37,105 nucleotides of DNA from Streptomyces sp. NBC_01142. Lineage in GTDB: Bacteria; Actinomycetota; Actinomycetes; Streptomycetales; Streptomycetaceae. How positions within the stretch are numbered: the stretch's first letter is position 1; the number at the start of each line of letters is the position of its first letter. The stretch is from assembly GCF_026341125.1 (NCBI RefSeq), contig NZ_JAPEOR010000012.1, positions 1 to 37,105 of the forward strand. Reading direction: 5' to 3'. The notes under the pieces are model-generated. The model worked only from the letters and a program-made list of their open reading frames with translations. It made no database searches and had not been told where the DNA came from. Positions 7,122 through 16,004 of this stretch are shown here, piece by piece. The position numbers and the translations under genes were made by a program.

Positions 7122-8445
7122 ACGCCGGGCCCCCCAGGGCCCGGGTGAGGTGTTCGACGACCGGGACCGGCGCCTCGATGTAGAGGCGGGTGGCGGGTTC
7201 GGTTCCCGAGGCGCGTACGGCTATGCGGCCGTGCGCGCCGTCGTCGTAGACGACCGGATCGCCGGAGTGGTCGGCCCGCCAGCCCGGCAGCAGCTTCGGA
7301 AGCTGGTGCAGCACGTCGGTCAGCGGCTCGGGCACGGTGTGCACGAGCTGGGTGTGCGGGTGCGCGCGCCGCACGTCGGCGACCGCGTCGTCCAAGGCCT
7401 TCAGAGTCGGGAACGCGTGGAGGACGGCGGTCAGAGCGGCGAGGCTGTCGCGCTCGAAGTAGCCGCGGCCGTCGGTGACGTAGACCAAGGCGCCGTTGGG
7501 TTCCAGGCCGAGCGTGGGTTTCGGGTTGGTCTGCCAGGCGGTGACGATGTGCTTGAACCCGACGGGCGTCTCGGTGACCCGCAGCCCGGGCCGGGCGCGC
7601 TTGGCCGCCCGCACTGCCATGCGCGGGGCGACCGCCGTGGTGATCAGCCGGTCGACCGGCAGTCCCGCGTACAGCAGGGCGGCGGCCTGCTCGGGGCTGC
7701 CGATGTAGCCGGAGCGGTGGGTGAACAGCACGAGCCGGTCGCCGTCGCCGTCGGTCATCGCCAGCAGCGCCGGCCGGGCCTGATGTTCCAGGAGTTCGCG
7801 AGCGGTCTGTTCGGCCTGGGGGCGGGGGACGGGGTCGGGTGTGCGGCCGGCGAAGAAGGGCAGCGGGCGGGCCCGCAGGATCCGGACCGCTTCGAGGTGG
7901 CCGGCCAGGGCTCCGACAGCGCCGTGGGCGGCGTCCAGGAGCACGTCGGCGTCGAAGTGGGTGGCGGCTTCGTCGAGGGCGGCGCCGGTGGCTGCGGCGT
8001 ACGGGGCGAGGACGTCGATGGCGGGGTGGTTGCGCTGGGGCAGGCGGCCCGGGTCGAGGACGGCGCCGGGTGGCGGCTGGGGCCACACGATGCCGTGTCC
8101 GGCGGCGTTGCGGAGCTTCATGCCGATGTAGCCGGGCGGATTGTGGCTGGCGGTGATGATGACGGCCGCGCTCAGGTCGGCGGCCTGGTGGACGAGCCAT
8201 CCGCAGGCGGGGGTGGGGGCCGGTGTGGTGGCCAGGTGCGCGGTGATGCCGTGCTCGGCTAGGAGGTCGGCGGCGAGCCGGGCGAGTTCGGGGGCGCCAG
8301 CGCGGCCGTCGTAGCCGACTAGGACGTTCTCGCCGAGCACGTCGCGCTCGGCGCAATGGTCGAGGGCGGCCAGCAGGTGCGGCTCTGCGAAGCCGGGCCT
8401 GGGCAGGCCGCGCCAGCCGTCGGTGGTGGTGGGAGCGGAGGACAT
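7105..8445 (-). CDS. Phosphohexomutase (alpha-D-phosphohexomutase superfamily)
   Basis: A 446-residue enzyme that would move a phosphate between C6 and C1 (or equivalent cyclitol positions). The phosphoserine loop ITASHNPPG has S100, the metal loop TDGDGDR is at 231-237, and the phosphate-binding RASGTEP is at 411-417. The sugar-binding loop usually written GE.SG(G/H) reads LEPNGAL at about 314-320, so the substrate may differ from glucose or mannose phosphate. AGGAG lies upstream of the ATG. It is the last gene of the minus-strand cyclitol/NRPS series, 22 bases after the phosphatase. With the nucleotidyltransferase it could make the 1-phosphate that is then activated as an NDP derivative. 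In validamycin clusters a comparable protein is present (established parallel). Confidence 0.85.
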   Translation of the reverse strand: MSSAPTTTDGWRGLPRPGFAEPHLLAALDHCAERDVLGENVLVGYDGRAGAPELARLAADLLAEHGITAHLATTPAPTPACGWLVHQAADLSAAVIITASHNPPGYIGMKLRNAAGHGIVWPQPPPGAVLDPGRLPQRNHPAIDVLAPYAAATGAALDEAATHFDADVLLDAAHGAVGALAGHLEAVRILRARPLPFFAGRTPDPVPRPQAEQTARELLEHQARPALLAMTDGDGDRLVLFTHRSGYIGSPEQAAALLYAGLPVDRLITTAVAPRMAVRAAKRARPGLRVTETPVGFKHIVTAWQTNPKPTLGLEPNGALVYVTDGRGYFERDSLAALTAVLHAFPTLKALDDAVADVRRAHPHTQLVHTVPEPLTDVLHQLPKLLPGWRADHSGDPVVYDDGAHGRIAVRASGTEPATRLYIEAPVPVVEHLTRALGGPAFNLSA

Positions 8446-8467
8446 GCGGTGGATCTCCTGAAGGGTG

Positions 8468-9280
8468 TCAACGGGCGGGGCGCATCAGGGGCTTGAGGTC
8501 GCCGGGCGGGCGCGGGGCGTGGCGGGTGGCCAGCCACCCGTCGAGGCGCGCGGGCCGGGTGCGGGCGAGGTCGCGGCCCGTTGGGTCGCGGACTTCTCCG
8601 CCGGCGGCGTGGACTGCCAGCGCGGCGGCGGCGTAGTCCCACGGTGCCGCGCTGCCGCGGGCGGCGGGAAGGTAGGCGGCGGCCCGGGCGCGGCCGAGCG
8701 CCACGAGGATCATCTTGACGCTGGCCGTGGGCACGGCGGCTACGGTCCGGGTGGGCAGCAGCCGGGCGGCCAGTTCGGTGTGGCGGGGGCTGGTCAACAC
8801 GGTGTCCGGGGCGAACGTGGGGAGGCGGTCGAGGTCTCCGGTGACGGTCAGCGCGGATCCGGTGGCGCTCACCCGCACCTGGTAGGCGGGCAGGTCCACG
8901 ATCGCTTGGACCGGCCGTCCCGAGCGGACCAGGCAGATGGCGATCGCGAAGAACGGGCTGCCCTCCAGGAAGGGGACGGTGCCGTCGAGTGGGTCGACCA
9001 GGACGCAGTCGTCGGGGATGGGCCCGATGCTTTCGCGTCCCTCCTCGGCGATGACCGGCAAGCCGGGCCAGGCCTTCTCCAGTGCGGTGGTGATCAAGTC
9101 CTGTAGGCGCAGGTCGAGTTCGGTGACGGGTTCGATGCCGCCGTGGACGCTGCGCTTGAACCGGACGAGTTCCGGGCCACGGGTGAAGGCCTCGATCTCG
9201 GAGCCTGCCTGGTCCAGTACCCGGTCGAGCACGGCGCCGAGCGGCGGGTCCTGCGGAGGAAGGGGATCGGCGGTGGTCAC
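8468..9280 (-). CDS. Inositol monophosphatase-family phosphatase
   Basis: A 270-residue Mg-dependent phosphatase. All three metal motifs are present: AEE at 78-80, DPLDGT at 96-101 and APWDY with D215. The family removes phosphate from inositol phosphates, sugar phosphates or PAP. GTG was chosen as start because it overlaps the kinase stop (GTGA) and leaves no space otherwise; longer in-frame extensions run through the kinase gene. Kinase and phosphatase sit side by side in a cyclitol-type operon, suggesting phosphate is added at one position and removed from another. Confidence 0.88.
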   Translation of the reverse strand: MTTADPLPPQDPPLGAVLDRVLDQAGSEIEAFTRGPELVRFKRSVHGGIEPVTELDLRLQDLITTALEKAWPGLPVIAEEGRESIGPIPDDCVLVDPLDGTVPFLEGSPFFAIAICLVRSGRPVQAIVDLPAYQVRVSATGSALTVTGDLDRLPTFAPDTVLTSPRHTELAARLLPTRTVAAVPTASVKMILVALGRARAAAYLPAARGSAAPWDYAAAALAVHAAGGEVRDPTGRDLARTRPARLDGWLATRHAPRPPGDLKPLMRPAR

Positions 9281-10314
9281 GCGCTTGTTCCTTCGGCCGT
9301 CGAGGGAGCGGGGTCGGCGTGGGTCGGCATGGCCGAGGTCAGCGGCGGCAGGGCTTCCGGGGTCAGCCATAGATCCCGCAGGCGGAGCAGGTCCTCCGGT
9401 CGGCTCTTGGGGGTGTGCTGGCGAAGTGCGGTGGGCGGGAGGTTCTCGTGGGCCCAAGTCATGAAGTGGCCCCGCAGGAAGGTGGCCTCCGTCAGCAGGG
9501 AGCCGGACAGCAGCAGGGTGTAGTCCGTGCCGGTGGTGATTCCCGTGGCCCGGCACACGGAGGTGGCACCGGCGGCCAGTTCGGCGGCGGCGTTCTCGAC
9601 GAGCCGCCCGGCCACGGCGTCACCGTCCTCGGCGGCCTCCAGGACGTGCTGGGCGAAGGTCGCGACCAGCGACTTGGCGCCCTCCTCGCGGTAGACGTGG
9701 AAGAAGAGGTGCTCGCTCAGGTCACCGCCGGCGTGGTCCGACTCGGCGCACCATGCCTGGGCCAGGCCGGTCAGGGCGGTGTCCGGGCCCCGTCCGTCCA
9801 GGGCGCGGACAGCAGCGCGCAACCCCGCGGTGCCCAGGTCGTGGCCTCCGCCTTCGTCGGAGAGCAGCCACTCCAGGCCCGAGGAGCGCGCCCAGCGGGC
9901 GCCGTTGCGTGCGGCGAAGCCGGTGCCGGTGCCGCAGTTGGCCACGCACACCGGGCCCCCTGCGGACAGGAGAAGAGGGGTGAGGTCGTTGGTGACCAGC
10001 ACCGGCGCGGCCATCGGCCCGACGAGGGCCAGGGCGCGGCGTACCAGGGCGGCGAAGTCCCCGGCCGCCGCGCGGGTGGAGGCGGCGCCGTGCGCGGCCA
10101 CAACACCGAGGGGGGCCGTGGCCGGGTCGTCCCAGACCTGGTCGATGAGGTCGACGAGGGTGTGGACGGCGCGCTCCTCGCCGACCGACCGGGGGTTGGT
10201 GGACGGGCCCTCGGTGGTGGTGAGGATGGTGTAGCCGGTGGCGGTGGCCGCCCAGGTGTGGCTGCCGCCCCCTTCGAGGAGCAGCCAGGCCCGGGCGGGC
10301 TGTGGCGAGGTCAT
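9277..10314 (-). CDS. Sugar kinase, BadF/BadG/N-acetylglucosamine kinase-like
   Basis: A 345-residue ASKHA-fold kinase. The N-terminal phosphate loop reads LLEGGGSHTWA, with Glu14 where this family normally has Asp (DGGGT). ANCGTGTGF at 125-133 and LSDEGGG at 151-157 match the second phosphate and adenosine regions of N-acetylglucosamine kinase-like proteins. The start overlaps the cyclase stop (ATGA). Position next to a sugar phosphate cyclase suggests a cyclitol or amino-sugar substrate, as for the cyclitol kinase of validamycin or the kanosamine kinase of AHBA pathways (established parallels, not homology claims). The exact substrate is unknown. Confidence 0.8.
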   Translation of the reverse strand: MTSPQPARAWLLLEGGGSHTWAATATGYTILTTTEGPSTNPRSVGEERAVHTLVDLIDQVWDDPATAPLGVVAAHGAASTRAAAGDFAALVRRALALVGPMAAPVLVTNDLTPLLLSAGGPVCVANCGTGTGFAARNGARWARSSGLEWLLSDEGGGHDLGTAGLRAAVRALDGRGPDTALTGLAQAWCAESDHAGGDLSEHLFFHVYREEGAKSLVATFAQHVLEAAEDGDAVAGRLVENAAAELAAGATSVCRATGITTGTDYTLLLSGSLLTEATFLRGHFMTWAHENLPPTALRQHTPKSRPEDLLRLRDLWLTPEALPPLTSAMPTHADPAPSTAEGTSA

Positions 10315-11456
10315 GGGCGGGCCGCCAGGTCGTTGAGGGCCTTGTCGAAGGCGGGACGGTCGATGTCGTCGGTGATGGTGCAGTGGCCGGGATGGTGCGG
10401 CAGGACGAGGTGAAGGGGGCCGTTGCGGATCCGGCGCACCGTGGCGATGCCGTCCCACACCGCGTCCCGCATTTCGTCGGGGATGGTGAGGGGCAGCTGG
10501 TAGGCGGCCAGCAGGCCCAGGACGCGGTCGCGGTCCTCGAGCTCGGTCTCCCCGGTGAGGTAGGCGTGCGCGGCTGCGATGGCGGTGCCGGCGGCGACGG
10601 CTTCGCCGTGCAGGATCCGGTAGCCGGTGGCCGCCTCGTAGGGGTGCCCGACGCAGTGCCCGAGGTTCAGCAGCCGCCGCAGGTCCTTCTGCTCGAACGG
10701 GTCCGGAGCGAGCAGCAGCAGCTTCGCCGCGATGGCGTCGCGGACGATCCCGGTCAGCGCTTGGCCGTCCGGCAGGGGGTTCGCGGTCCTCTCCAGGGTG
10801 GCGAAGAGCTGGGGGTTGATGATCAGCGCAACCTTGATCACTTCGGCCAGTCCGGCCCGGATGTGCCGGTCGGGGAGGGTGGAGGTCAGCGCCGGGTCGA
10901 TGTAGACCCCGGCGGGGTGGTGGAAGGCGCCGAGCAGGTTCTTCGCCGCGCCGTAGTCGATGCCTCCCTTTCCGCCGATCGCGGCGTCGACCTGGGCCAG
11001 AACCGTGGTGGGTACCAGCGCGTACGGCATGCCCCGCATGTAGAGGGCCGCTGCGGCCGTGACCAGGTCGCACACCACGCCGCCTCCCACCCCCAGGAGC
11101 AGCGTGCGGCGGGTTGCTCCGTGCTGGTGCAGGGCGCGGATCAGGTTGCTCAGGCCGTCAGGGGACTTGCTGTGCTCCCCGGCCGGGACCGGCACGGTGC
11201 GGAACCGTAGTCCGGTGCTCACCACGGCGGCCGTGATGGCGCCCAAGTGGTGCTCGGCCGCGCCCGTGTCGATCACGATGACGATCTCCGGAGCCGCCAA
11301 CTGGGCGGCGAGTGAGCCGAGGCGGTCGCTGAGCCCGTCCGTGGCGAGCCCTTCCGCCAGGTGGATGCGGTAGGTGTCGGCCCGGTGGGCGGTGACGGTG
11401 AAGATGTTGTCGCTGGCGTCGACGGCCAGCCGGGACGAGGAGGACGCGGTACTCAC
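10311..11456 (-). CDS. Sugar phosphate cyclase (3-dehydroquinate synthase superfamily)
   Basis: A 381-residue NAD- and metal-dependent cyclase. It carries the NAD loop GVGGGVVCD (122-130), VPTTVLAQVDAAIGGK (148-163), AKNLLGAFHHP (171-181), AEVIK (204-208), NLGHCVGH (264-271) and LHGEAVAAG (282-290). Predicted metal ligands are E205, H267 and H283. D157, K163, K172, N173, K208, R260, N264 and H271 match the residues of true dehydroquinate synthases. Several of these are changed in 2-epi-5-epi-valiolone synthases, yet RGMPY, the DP after the HHP strand and the LAEVIK.ALI stretch look valiolone-synthase-like. The protein is therefore a divergent cyclase, and the substrate (DAHP, aminoDAHP, sedoheptulose 7-phosphate or other) is unsettled. 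Genomic context argues against plain shikimate synthesis. The GTG start overlaps the transketolase stop. Confidence 0.85.
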   Translation of the reverse strand: MSTASSSSRLAVDASDNIFTVTAHRADTYRIHLAEGLATDGLSDRLGSLAAQLAAPEIVIVIDTGAAEHHLGAITAAVVSTGLRFRTVPVPAGEHSKSPDGLSNLIRALHQHGATRRTLLLGVGGGVVCDLVTAAAALYMRGMPYALVPTTVLAQVDAAIGGKGGIDYGAAKNLLGAFHHPAGVYIDPALTSTLPDRHIRAGLAEVIKVALIINPQLFATLERTANPLPDGQALTGIVRDAIAAKLLLLAPDPFEQKDLRRLLNLGHCVGHPYEAATGYRILHGEAVAAGTAIAAAHAYLTGETELEDRDRVLGLLAAYQLPLTIPDEMRDAVWDGIATVRRIRNGPLHLVLPHHPGHCTITDDIDRPAFDKALNDLAARP

Positions 11457-13348
11457 GCGTACTCCTTGCGGATGCGGTCGACGATGGCGTCGGTGGTCAG
11501 TCCGGCGGCCTCGTACAGGGCGTCCTGGGGCCATCCGGCGATGCCGTAGGTGTCCACGCCGATGCGGGCCTCGCCGATTCCGCCGCGGGCGTGGGGCAGC
11601 AGGTTGCCGAGTACAGATGACGGCGCGTTGTGGACGCTGACCGCGGCGGCGTGCGCGGGGATCAGCTCCAGCAGGCGGCCGGGGGTGAGCGCGGCGAAAC
11701 GCGTCGGGCTGATGATCTCCAGGACCCGGACGCGCCTGGCGTCCTGTCCGGACAGGGCCTGTCCGGCTTCGACGGCGCGCTCGCGCAGGGCGCCGGCGGT
11801 CAGGATGACGAGATCGGGGTCGGGGTCGTCGACGAGCGTGAACACGCCCTCGTGCAGCGGACGGCCGGCGAGCTCTTCCAGCGTGTGCCGTACGGGGACC
11901 GCCTCATGGGGCAGCCGCAGGTAGGCGGGCCGGCCCGAGGACAGGGCCTCCAGAGCGAGGAGCTTGGCGGTGTTGATGTCGGCGGCCTCGAAGACTTCCA
12001 GGTCGCCGATGGCCAGGAGAGCGGCGAGACAGCCGTCGGACTGGACCATCGGGCCGAGCGGGTCGCCGAGGCCGCCGGAGGTGCCGACCAGCAGGACCGG
12101 CACCTGGGGGAAGGCGACCGACTCGCGGATCTGGTCGAGCATCCGCCAGTAGAACCCCTCCATGGAGAACAGCACCGACCACAGGCCGGCACTCGCGGCG
12201 CCGGCCGCGAGGGAGGCGGCGTCCTGCTCGGCGATCGCGCACTGCAGGACGTCCGCGTCCGGCGTCTGCCAGTCCCACGAACCGACCTCCTCCATCCGCG
12301 GGAGGAGACCGGAGTTGCGGATGGCGTCGGGCGCCATCCACAGCATCGGCAGGCCGGCCAGTTCGACGGCTAGTTCGCCGCCGAGCGCCTTCTTCGCCAC
12401 CACGGCCGTACCGGCCTCGTAGCCCGTCACCCTCGACAACAGCTCCGCCCGGCTGGGGCGAGTGGGTAGCAAGGACGCTGGGGCGGCTTGCCCGCGCCGG
12501 CGAAGCGCCGCGTCGGGGAAGTACCGGTCGATGGCCTCCAGCGCCGCGTCGATCAGCCCGGCGGTGTCCCAGTCGGGCAGGTGCTCGGCAGCCACGTCCG
12601 CGCTGAGGGTGTTGGACCCCTCGACCTCGGCGGCCAGACCGTAACCCTTGATCGTGTTCAGGATGATCGCCGTCGGCCGGTCACTCTCCTCGCGCAGTGC
12701 CGCGGTGATGGCACCGAGGTCGTGGCCGTCGACCGCGATCGTGCGCCAGCCGAAGCCCTCCCAGCGCGCTGCCCACTGCTCGCGCGGCAACTTGATGACG
12801 CTCCCGGAGCCGTTGGCGTCCACGAGCGCGACGAGGTTGCGCAGTCCCAGCCGGTCGGCGGTCATCGCCGCCTCCCACACCTGGCCCTCGGTGCACTCCC
12901 CGTCGCCCAGGAGCACGAAGGTCCGGGTCGAGCGGCCCGCGCGACGGTCGGCCAGCGCCAGACCCACGCCGTAGGACAGTCCTTGGCCCAGCGCCCCGGT
13001 GCTCATCTCCATGCCCGGCACCGCGCCCCGTACCGGCATCCGTGGCACGGGGTGCCCGACCTGCCCGAAGCCGGCGGCCTGCTGCCAGGTCGTGCCGGGC
13101 ATCGCGCCGAGCGCCCACAGCGCCCCGTACCAGGGCGCGGCCGCGTGTCCCTTGGAGTAGATCAGGCGGTCCTTGTCCGGGCTGGCGTCGGCGAGGGTCG
13201 TGGTGCCGGAGAAGAACAGCGAGGTGATGGCCTCGGTGGCGGAGGAGGCGCCGCCGGGGTGCTTGTTCGCGGCAAAGACGAAGGCCCGCAGGCCCATCGC
13301 GATGGTGCTCAGCTCCGTGGTGGTCGGCGCGTTGCTGGGGGGATTCAT
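11453..13348 (-). CDS. Transketolase
   Basis: A 631-residue full-length transketolase, single chain with both halves. SKGHA at 65-69 is in the N-terminal active site. The TPP motif runs from GDGE (148-151) to N179. The catalytic Glu of the pyrimidine domain is E374 in IAEQ. It moves two-carbon units between sugar phosphates and would supply erythrose 4-phosphate, sedoheptulose 7-phosphate or an imino analogue to the adjacent cyclase. Rifamycin-type AHBA clusters also carry a pathway-specific transketolase (established), often split in two. GAAGAGGA lies upstream of the ATG. The stop overlaps the cyclase start. Lying inside a secondary-metabolite series, it is probably pathway-specific. Confidence 0.92.
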   Translation of the reverse strand: MNPPSNAPTTTELSTIAMGLRAFVFAANKHPGGASSATEAITSLFFSGTTTLADASPDKDRLIYSKGHAAAPWYGALWALGAMPGTTWQQAAGFGQVGHPVPRMPVRGAVPGMEMSTGALGQGLSYGVGLALADRRAGRSTRTFVLLGDGECTEGQVWEAAMTADRLGLRNLVALVDANGSGSVIKLPREQWAARWEGFGWRTIAVDGHDLGAITAALREESDRPTAIILNTIKGYGLAAEVEGSNTLSADVAAEHLPDWDTAGLIDAALEAIDRYFPDAALRRRGQAAPASLLPTRPSRAELLSRVTGYEAGTAVVAKKALGGELAVELAGLPMLWMAPDAIRNSGLLPRMEEVGSWDWQTPDADVLQCAIAEQDAASLAAGAASAGLWSVLFSMEGFYWRMLDQIRESVAFPQVPVLLVGTSGGLGDPLGPMVQSDGCLAALLAIGDLEVFEAADINTAKLLALEALSSGRPAYLRLPHEAVPVRHTLEELAGRPLHEGVFTLVDDPDPDLVILTAGALRERAVEAGQALSGQDARRVRVLEIISPTRFAALTPGRLLELIPAHAAAVSVHNAPSSVLGNLLPHARGGIGEARIGVDTYGIAGWPQDALYEAAGLTTDAIVDRIRKEYA

Positions 13349-13388
13349 GGCAGGTCAGTCCTCTTCTACGTACGCAACAGGGGTCCGG

Positions 13389-14927
13389 TCAGCTGCCGGA
13401 CGGGGACGGGTTGGTCAGTCGGGAGCGGTCGAGCTTGCCGCTGGAGTTCGTGCGGGGCAGTGCGTCGACCGTGAGGAAGCGGGCCGGTACGGCGGCCGCC
13501 GGGAGGTGCTGGAGGAGGGCGGCGCGTAGTCCGCCGGGGATCGCGTCGCATCCGGGTGCGAGAACAAGGTGGGCGGTCAGCCGTGGCGCGCCGCCGTCGG
13601 CGTCCGCCTGGGCGGTCACGGCCGCCTGGTGGATGCCAGGCTGCGCTTCGAGAACGGCTTCGACGGCGTGCAGGTGGACTCGCACGCCGTAGATCTTGAC
13701 CTGGTCGTCCAGACGCCCGTGGAAGTGCAGAGTGCCGTCGGTGTCCAGGTGCCCGAGGTCGCCGGTGCGGTAGATGACCTCGCCGCCGGGGCCGAAGGCG
13801 AACCGGGCGTCTTCTTCTTCGCTGGCGCCGAGGTAGCCGCTGGTGCCGTACATGGTGCGCAGCACGATCTCGCCGGATGCGCCGGGCGGGACCCGTGCGC
13901 CCGGGGGGTCCTCCGCCCAGGCCTCGCTGCCGGGGATCGGACGGCCCAGCGGCTGGATGCCCGGCACCGGGTCTTCTTCGACGCGGTGCCAGCACCGGAT
14001 GAGGGTGGTCTCGGTCGGCCCGTACTGGTTGACGATCTCGCCCCGGTAGTCCAGGTGCGTCCGCCAGCGTGCGACCAGGGTGTCGGTGAGCGGCTCCCCG
14101 CTGAACAGCACCGCCCTCAGCAGCGGCAGCCGGATACCGTCGTCGCTCGCATGGAGCCAGGCGCGGGCGACGGTGGGGACCGCGTGCAGCAGCGTGATCC
14201 GGTTGTCGGCCAGCCATGCCAGGGCCTGGGCGGGCGGCAGGGGCGCGGGCGGCGGAAGGCAGAGGGTGGCGCCCGCAGACAGCGGAAGCAGGACTTCGCG
14301 CAGGGTGACGTCGAATCCCACACCGGCCAGATGCCCGATCCGGTCGCAGGGCTGCACGTGGAGAGCGTTCCGGAGCCACGTGAGGAAGTGCGCGAGGCTG
14401 CGATGGCGGCCCAGGATGGCCTTGGGCTGACCGGTGCTGCCGGAGGTGAAGAGCACGTAGCCCGGCTCCTCGGGCTGCGGCGGCTCCCCCAGGGGAAGCC
14501 GTCCGCCGGGGCCGAGTTGACCACTGTCCAGCCGCAGGACACTCGCACCATCCGCAGTCGGGACGCGGGCGCCGTCGAGCGCGAGGACAAGATCGGCGCC
14601 GGCCCGGCTCACCATCCTCGCGCTCTGCGCGGACGCCAGTCCGGGGTCGACAGGCAGGAGCACACTCCGCGTCGCCAGCACCGCCACCCAGGCCGCGACG
14701 GTCGTGAAGCCGCGGGGTCCCGTCACAGCGACCACCCGGCCGGGGCCGGGCAACTGCGCCTGCAGGGCGGTAGCGATGGCGCCGGCGGCGGCTTCGAGTT
14801 CGCGGTAGGTCCACGTCCGGCTGCCTTGGACGACGGCGGGTGCCAGCGGGGTCGTGGCGCACCAGTGGGCTATCTGCTCGGCGACTCCCGGCCACGGCCG
14901 GCCGGTCAGACGTGCCCGGGCGCTCAC
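13389..14927 (-). CDS. Stand-alone NRPS adenylation domain
   Basis: A 512-residue acyl-adenylating enzyme. It contains core A3 FTSGSTGQPK (160-169), A4 FDVTLRE (205-211), A5 NQYGPTETT (300-308), A7 YRTGDLG (386-392), A8 RLDDQVKIYGVRV (405-417) and A10 NSSGK with K498. D206 matches the Asp that binds the amino group of alpha-amino acids in NRPS A domains, so an amino acid is more likely than a simple aryl acid, but the specificity code was not resolved. There is no fused carrier domain. The obvious partner is the carrier domain of the PCP-C protein two genes upstream. The GTG start overlaps the nucleotidyltransferase stop. Confidence 0.9.
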   Translation of the reverse strand: MSARARLTGRPWPGVAEQIAHWCATTPLAPAVVQGSRTWTYRELEAAAGAIATALQAQLPGPGRVVAVTGPRGFTTVAAWVAVLATRSVLLPVDPGLASAQSARMVSRAGADLVLALDGARVPTADGASVLRLDSGQLGPGGRLPLGEPPQPEEPGYVLFTSGSTGQPKAILGRHRSLAHFLTWLRNALHVQPCDRIGHLAGVGFDVTLREVLLPLSAGATLCLPPPAPLPPAQALAWLADNRITLLHAVPTVARAWLHASDDGIRLPLLRAVLFSGEPLTDTLVARWRTHLDYRGEIVNQYGPTETTLIRCWHRVEEDPVPGIQPLGRPIPGSEAWAEDPPGARVPPGASGEIVLRTMYGTSGYLGASEEEDARFAFGPGGEVIYRTGDLGHLDTDGTLHFHGRLDDQVKIYGVRVHLHAVEAVLEAQPGIHQAAVTAQADADGGAPRLTAHLVLAPGCDAIPGGLRAALLQHLPAAAVPARFLTVDALPRTNSSGKLDRSRLTNPSPSGS

Positions 14928-15946
14928 CGTGTGCCGCCGAAGGGGGCGTAGTCCAGCAGCGCCTGGAGGGCTTGCTCGCCCGTCCCGACGACCTCCGCAT
15001 CAATGCGGGCCCCGGCTGAGACGCGCCCGCCGGGGAGGATGACGGATGCCGTCACGACCGCTCCGGCGCCGAGCTCGGCGTTCGCCCCGATGACGGAGGG
15101 GCCGACGACGCTCGCGCCGGCGCCGATCCGGGCCCCCGGCCCGATTAGTACCTGGTCATCGACTTCGGCGCCGTCACCTATGAGGGGGGCGGGGCCGGAC
15201 AGCGGGCGCGGGGCGGCGGCCGTGAGCCCGCGTACGGCTTCCTGGTTGCCGGTCAGCAGCTTCGCCGGGGTGCCGATGTCGCGCAGGTACACCCCTTCGC
15301 CGGCGTCGAACAGTCCGAGCCGCAGCCCGAGCCCCGTCAGGCGGGGGAGTACTCCGCTGGAGAAGTCGCAGAACCGGCCCTCGGGTATGTGGGGGAAGAC
15401 CGCCGGGTCGACGAGCCACGCCCCGGTGGACCCCAGTCGCGTCCCGGGGCCGGGCCGCGGCTTGAACGCGTACGCGGCAGCGCGCCCCGGCTCGTCGGGA
15501 TCCGGGACCAGGACATCTCCCTGCCACACCTGCCCGTCCCGGGGCACCGCCGCCACCGTCACCGCCGCACCCGTCCGGGCGTGATGGGCGATCAGGGCGC
15601 GCAAGTCGACTCCCGAGATGATGTCCGCGGGCACGATCACGGCCGGTGTCCCGGCGAGGAACGCTGCCTGATCGCGCAGGCAGCCACCCGTGCCCAGCGG
15701 CATGTGCTCGGGAAGCCAGGTCACCGGGGTGCCCGCGACGGTGCGCGTGCCGAAGGCCTGCTCGTACAGGGCCAGGGAGTTGCTGGGCACGATGACGCCG
15801 ATTTCCTCGACGGCTGCGGTGTCCAGGTGGTCCAGCACCCAGGCGAGCACCGGTCGGTTGGCCACCGGAGCGAAGGGTTTGGGCAGAGCGGGCGTCCACC
15901 GGCCGAGCCGGCTGCCTTGGCCGGCGGCCAGTACCAGCGCCTTCAT
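14924..15946 (-). CDS. Sugar-1-phosphate nucleotidyltransferase with hexapeptide-repeat tail
   Basis: A 340-residue nucleotidyltransferase. The N-terminal signature AAGQGSRLGRW...PKPF (7-25) binds the NTP. LGTGG near 85 and a PADII Asp motif near 107 follow. From about residue 255 the protein has hexapeptide repeats (IGPGARIGAGASV and similar) forming a left-handed beta-helix, as in mannose-1-phosphate guanylyltransferase-like and glucose-1-phosphate thymidylyltransferase-like enzymes. It would convert a sugar or cyclitol 1-phosphate into an NDP derivative, working with the phosphohexomutase and kinase of the same series. Nucleotide preference is not readable. AGAAGGA lies upstream of the ATG; the end overlaps the A-domain start. 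Confidence 0.88.
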   Translation of the reverse strand: MKALVLAAGQGSRLGRWTPALPKPFAPVANRPVLAWVLDHLDTAAVEEIGVIVPSNSLALYEQAFGTRTVAGTPVTWLPEHMPLGTGGCLRDQAAFLAGTPAVIVPADIISGVDLRALIAHHARTGAAVTVAAVPRDGQVWQGDVLVPDPDEPGRAAAYAFKPRPGPGTRLGSTGAWLVDPAVFPHIPEGRFCDFSSGVLPRLTGLGLRLGLFDAGEGVYLRDIGTPAKLLTGNQEAVRGLTAAAPRPLSGPAPLIGDGAEVDDQVLIGPGARIGAGASVVGPSVIGANAELGAGAVVTASVILPGGRVSAGARIDAEVVGTGEQALQALLDYAPFGGTR

Positions 15947-16004
15947 CCTGATGTCCTTCTCTGCAGGTCATGCCGCGCGATAGAAGGAGGGCGCGGCTCG
16001 GGGA

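Noticed and set aside
10311..11456. Straight call as 2-epi-5-epi-valiolone synthase
   Set aside because: The catalytic residues visible follow the dehydroquinate synthase pattern, so a specific valiolone-synthase label would overstate the evidence.
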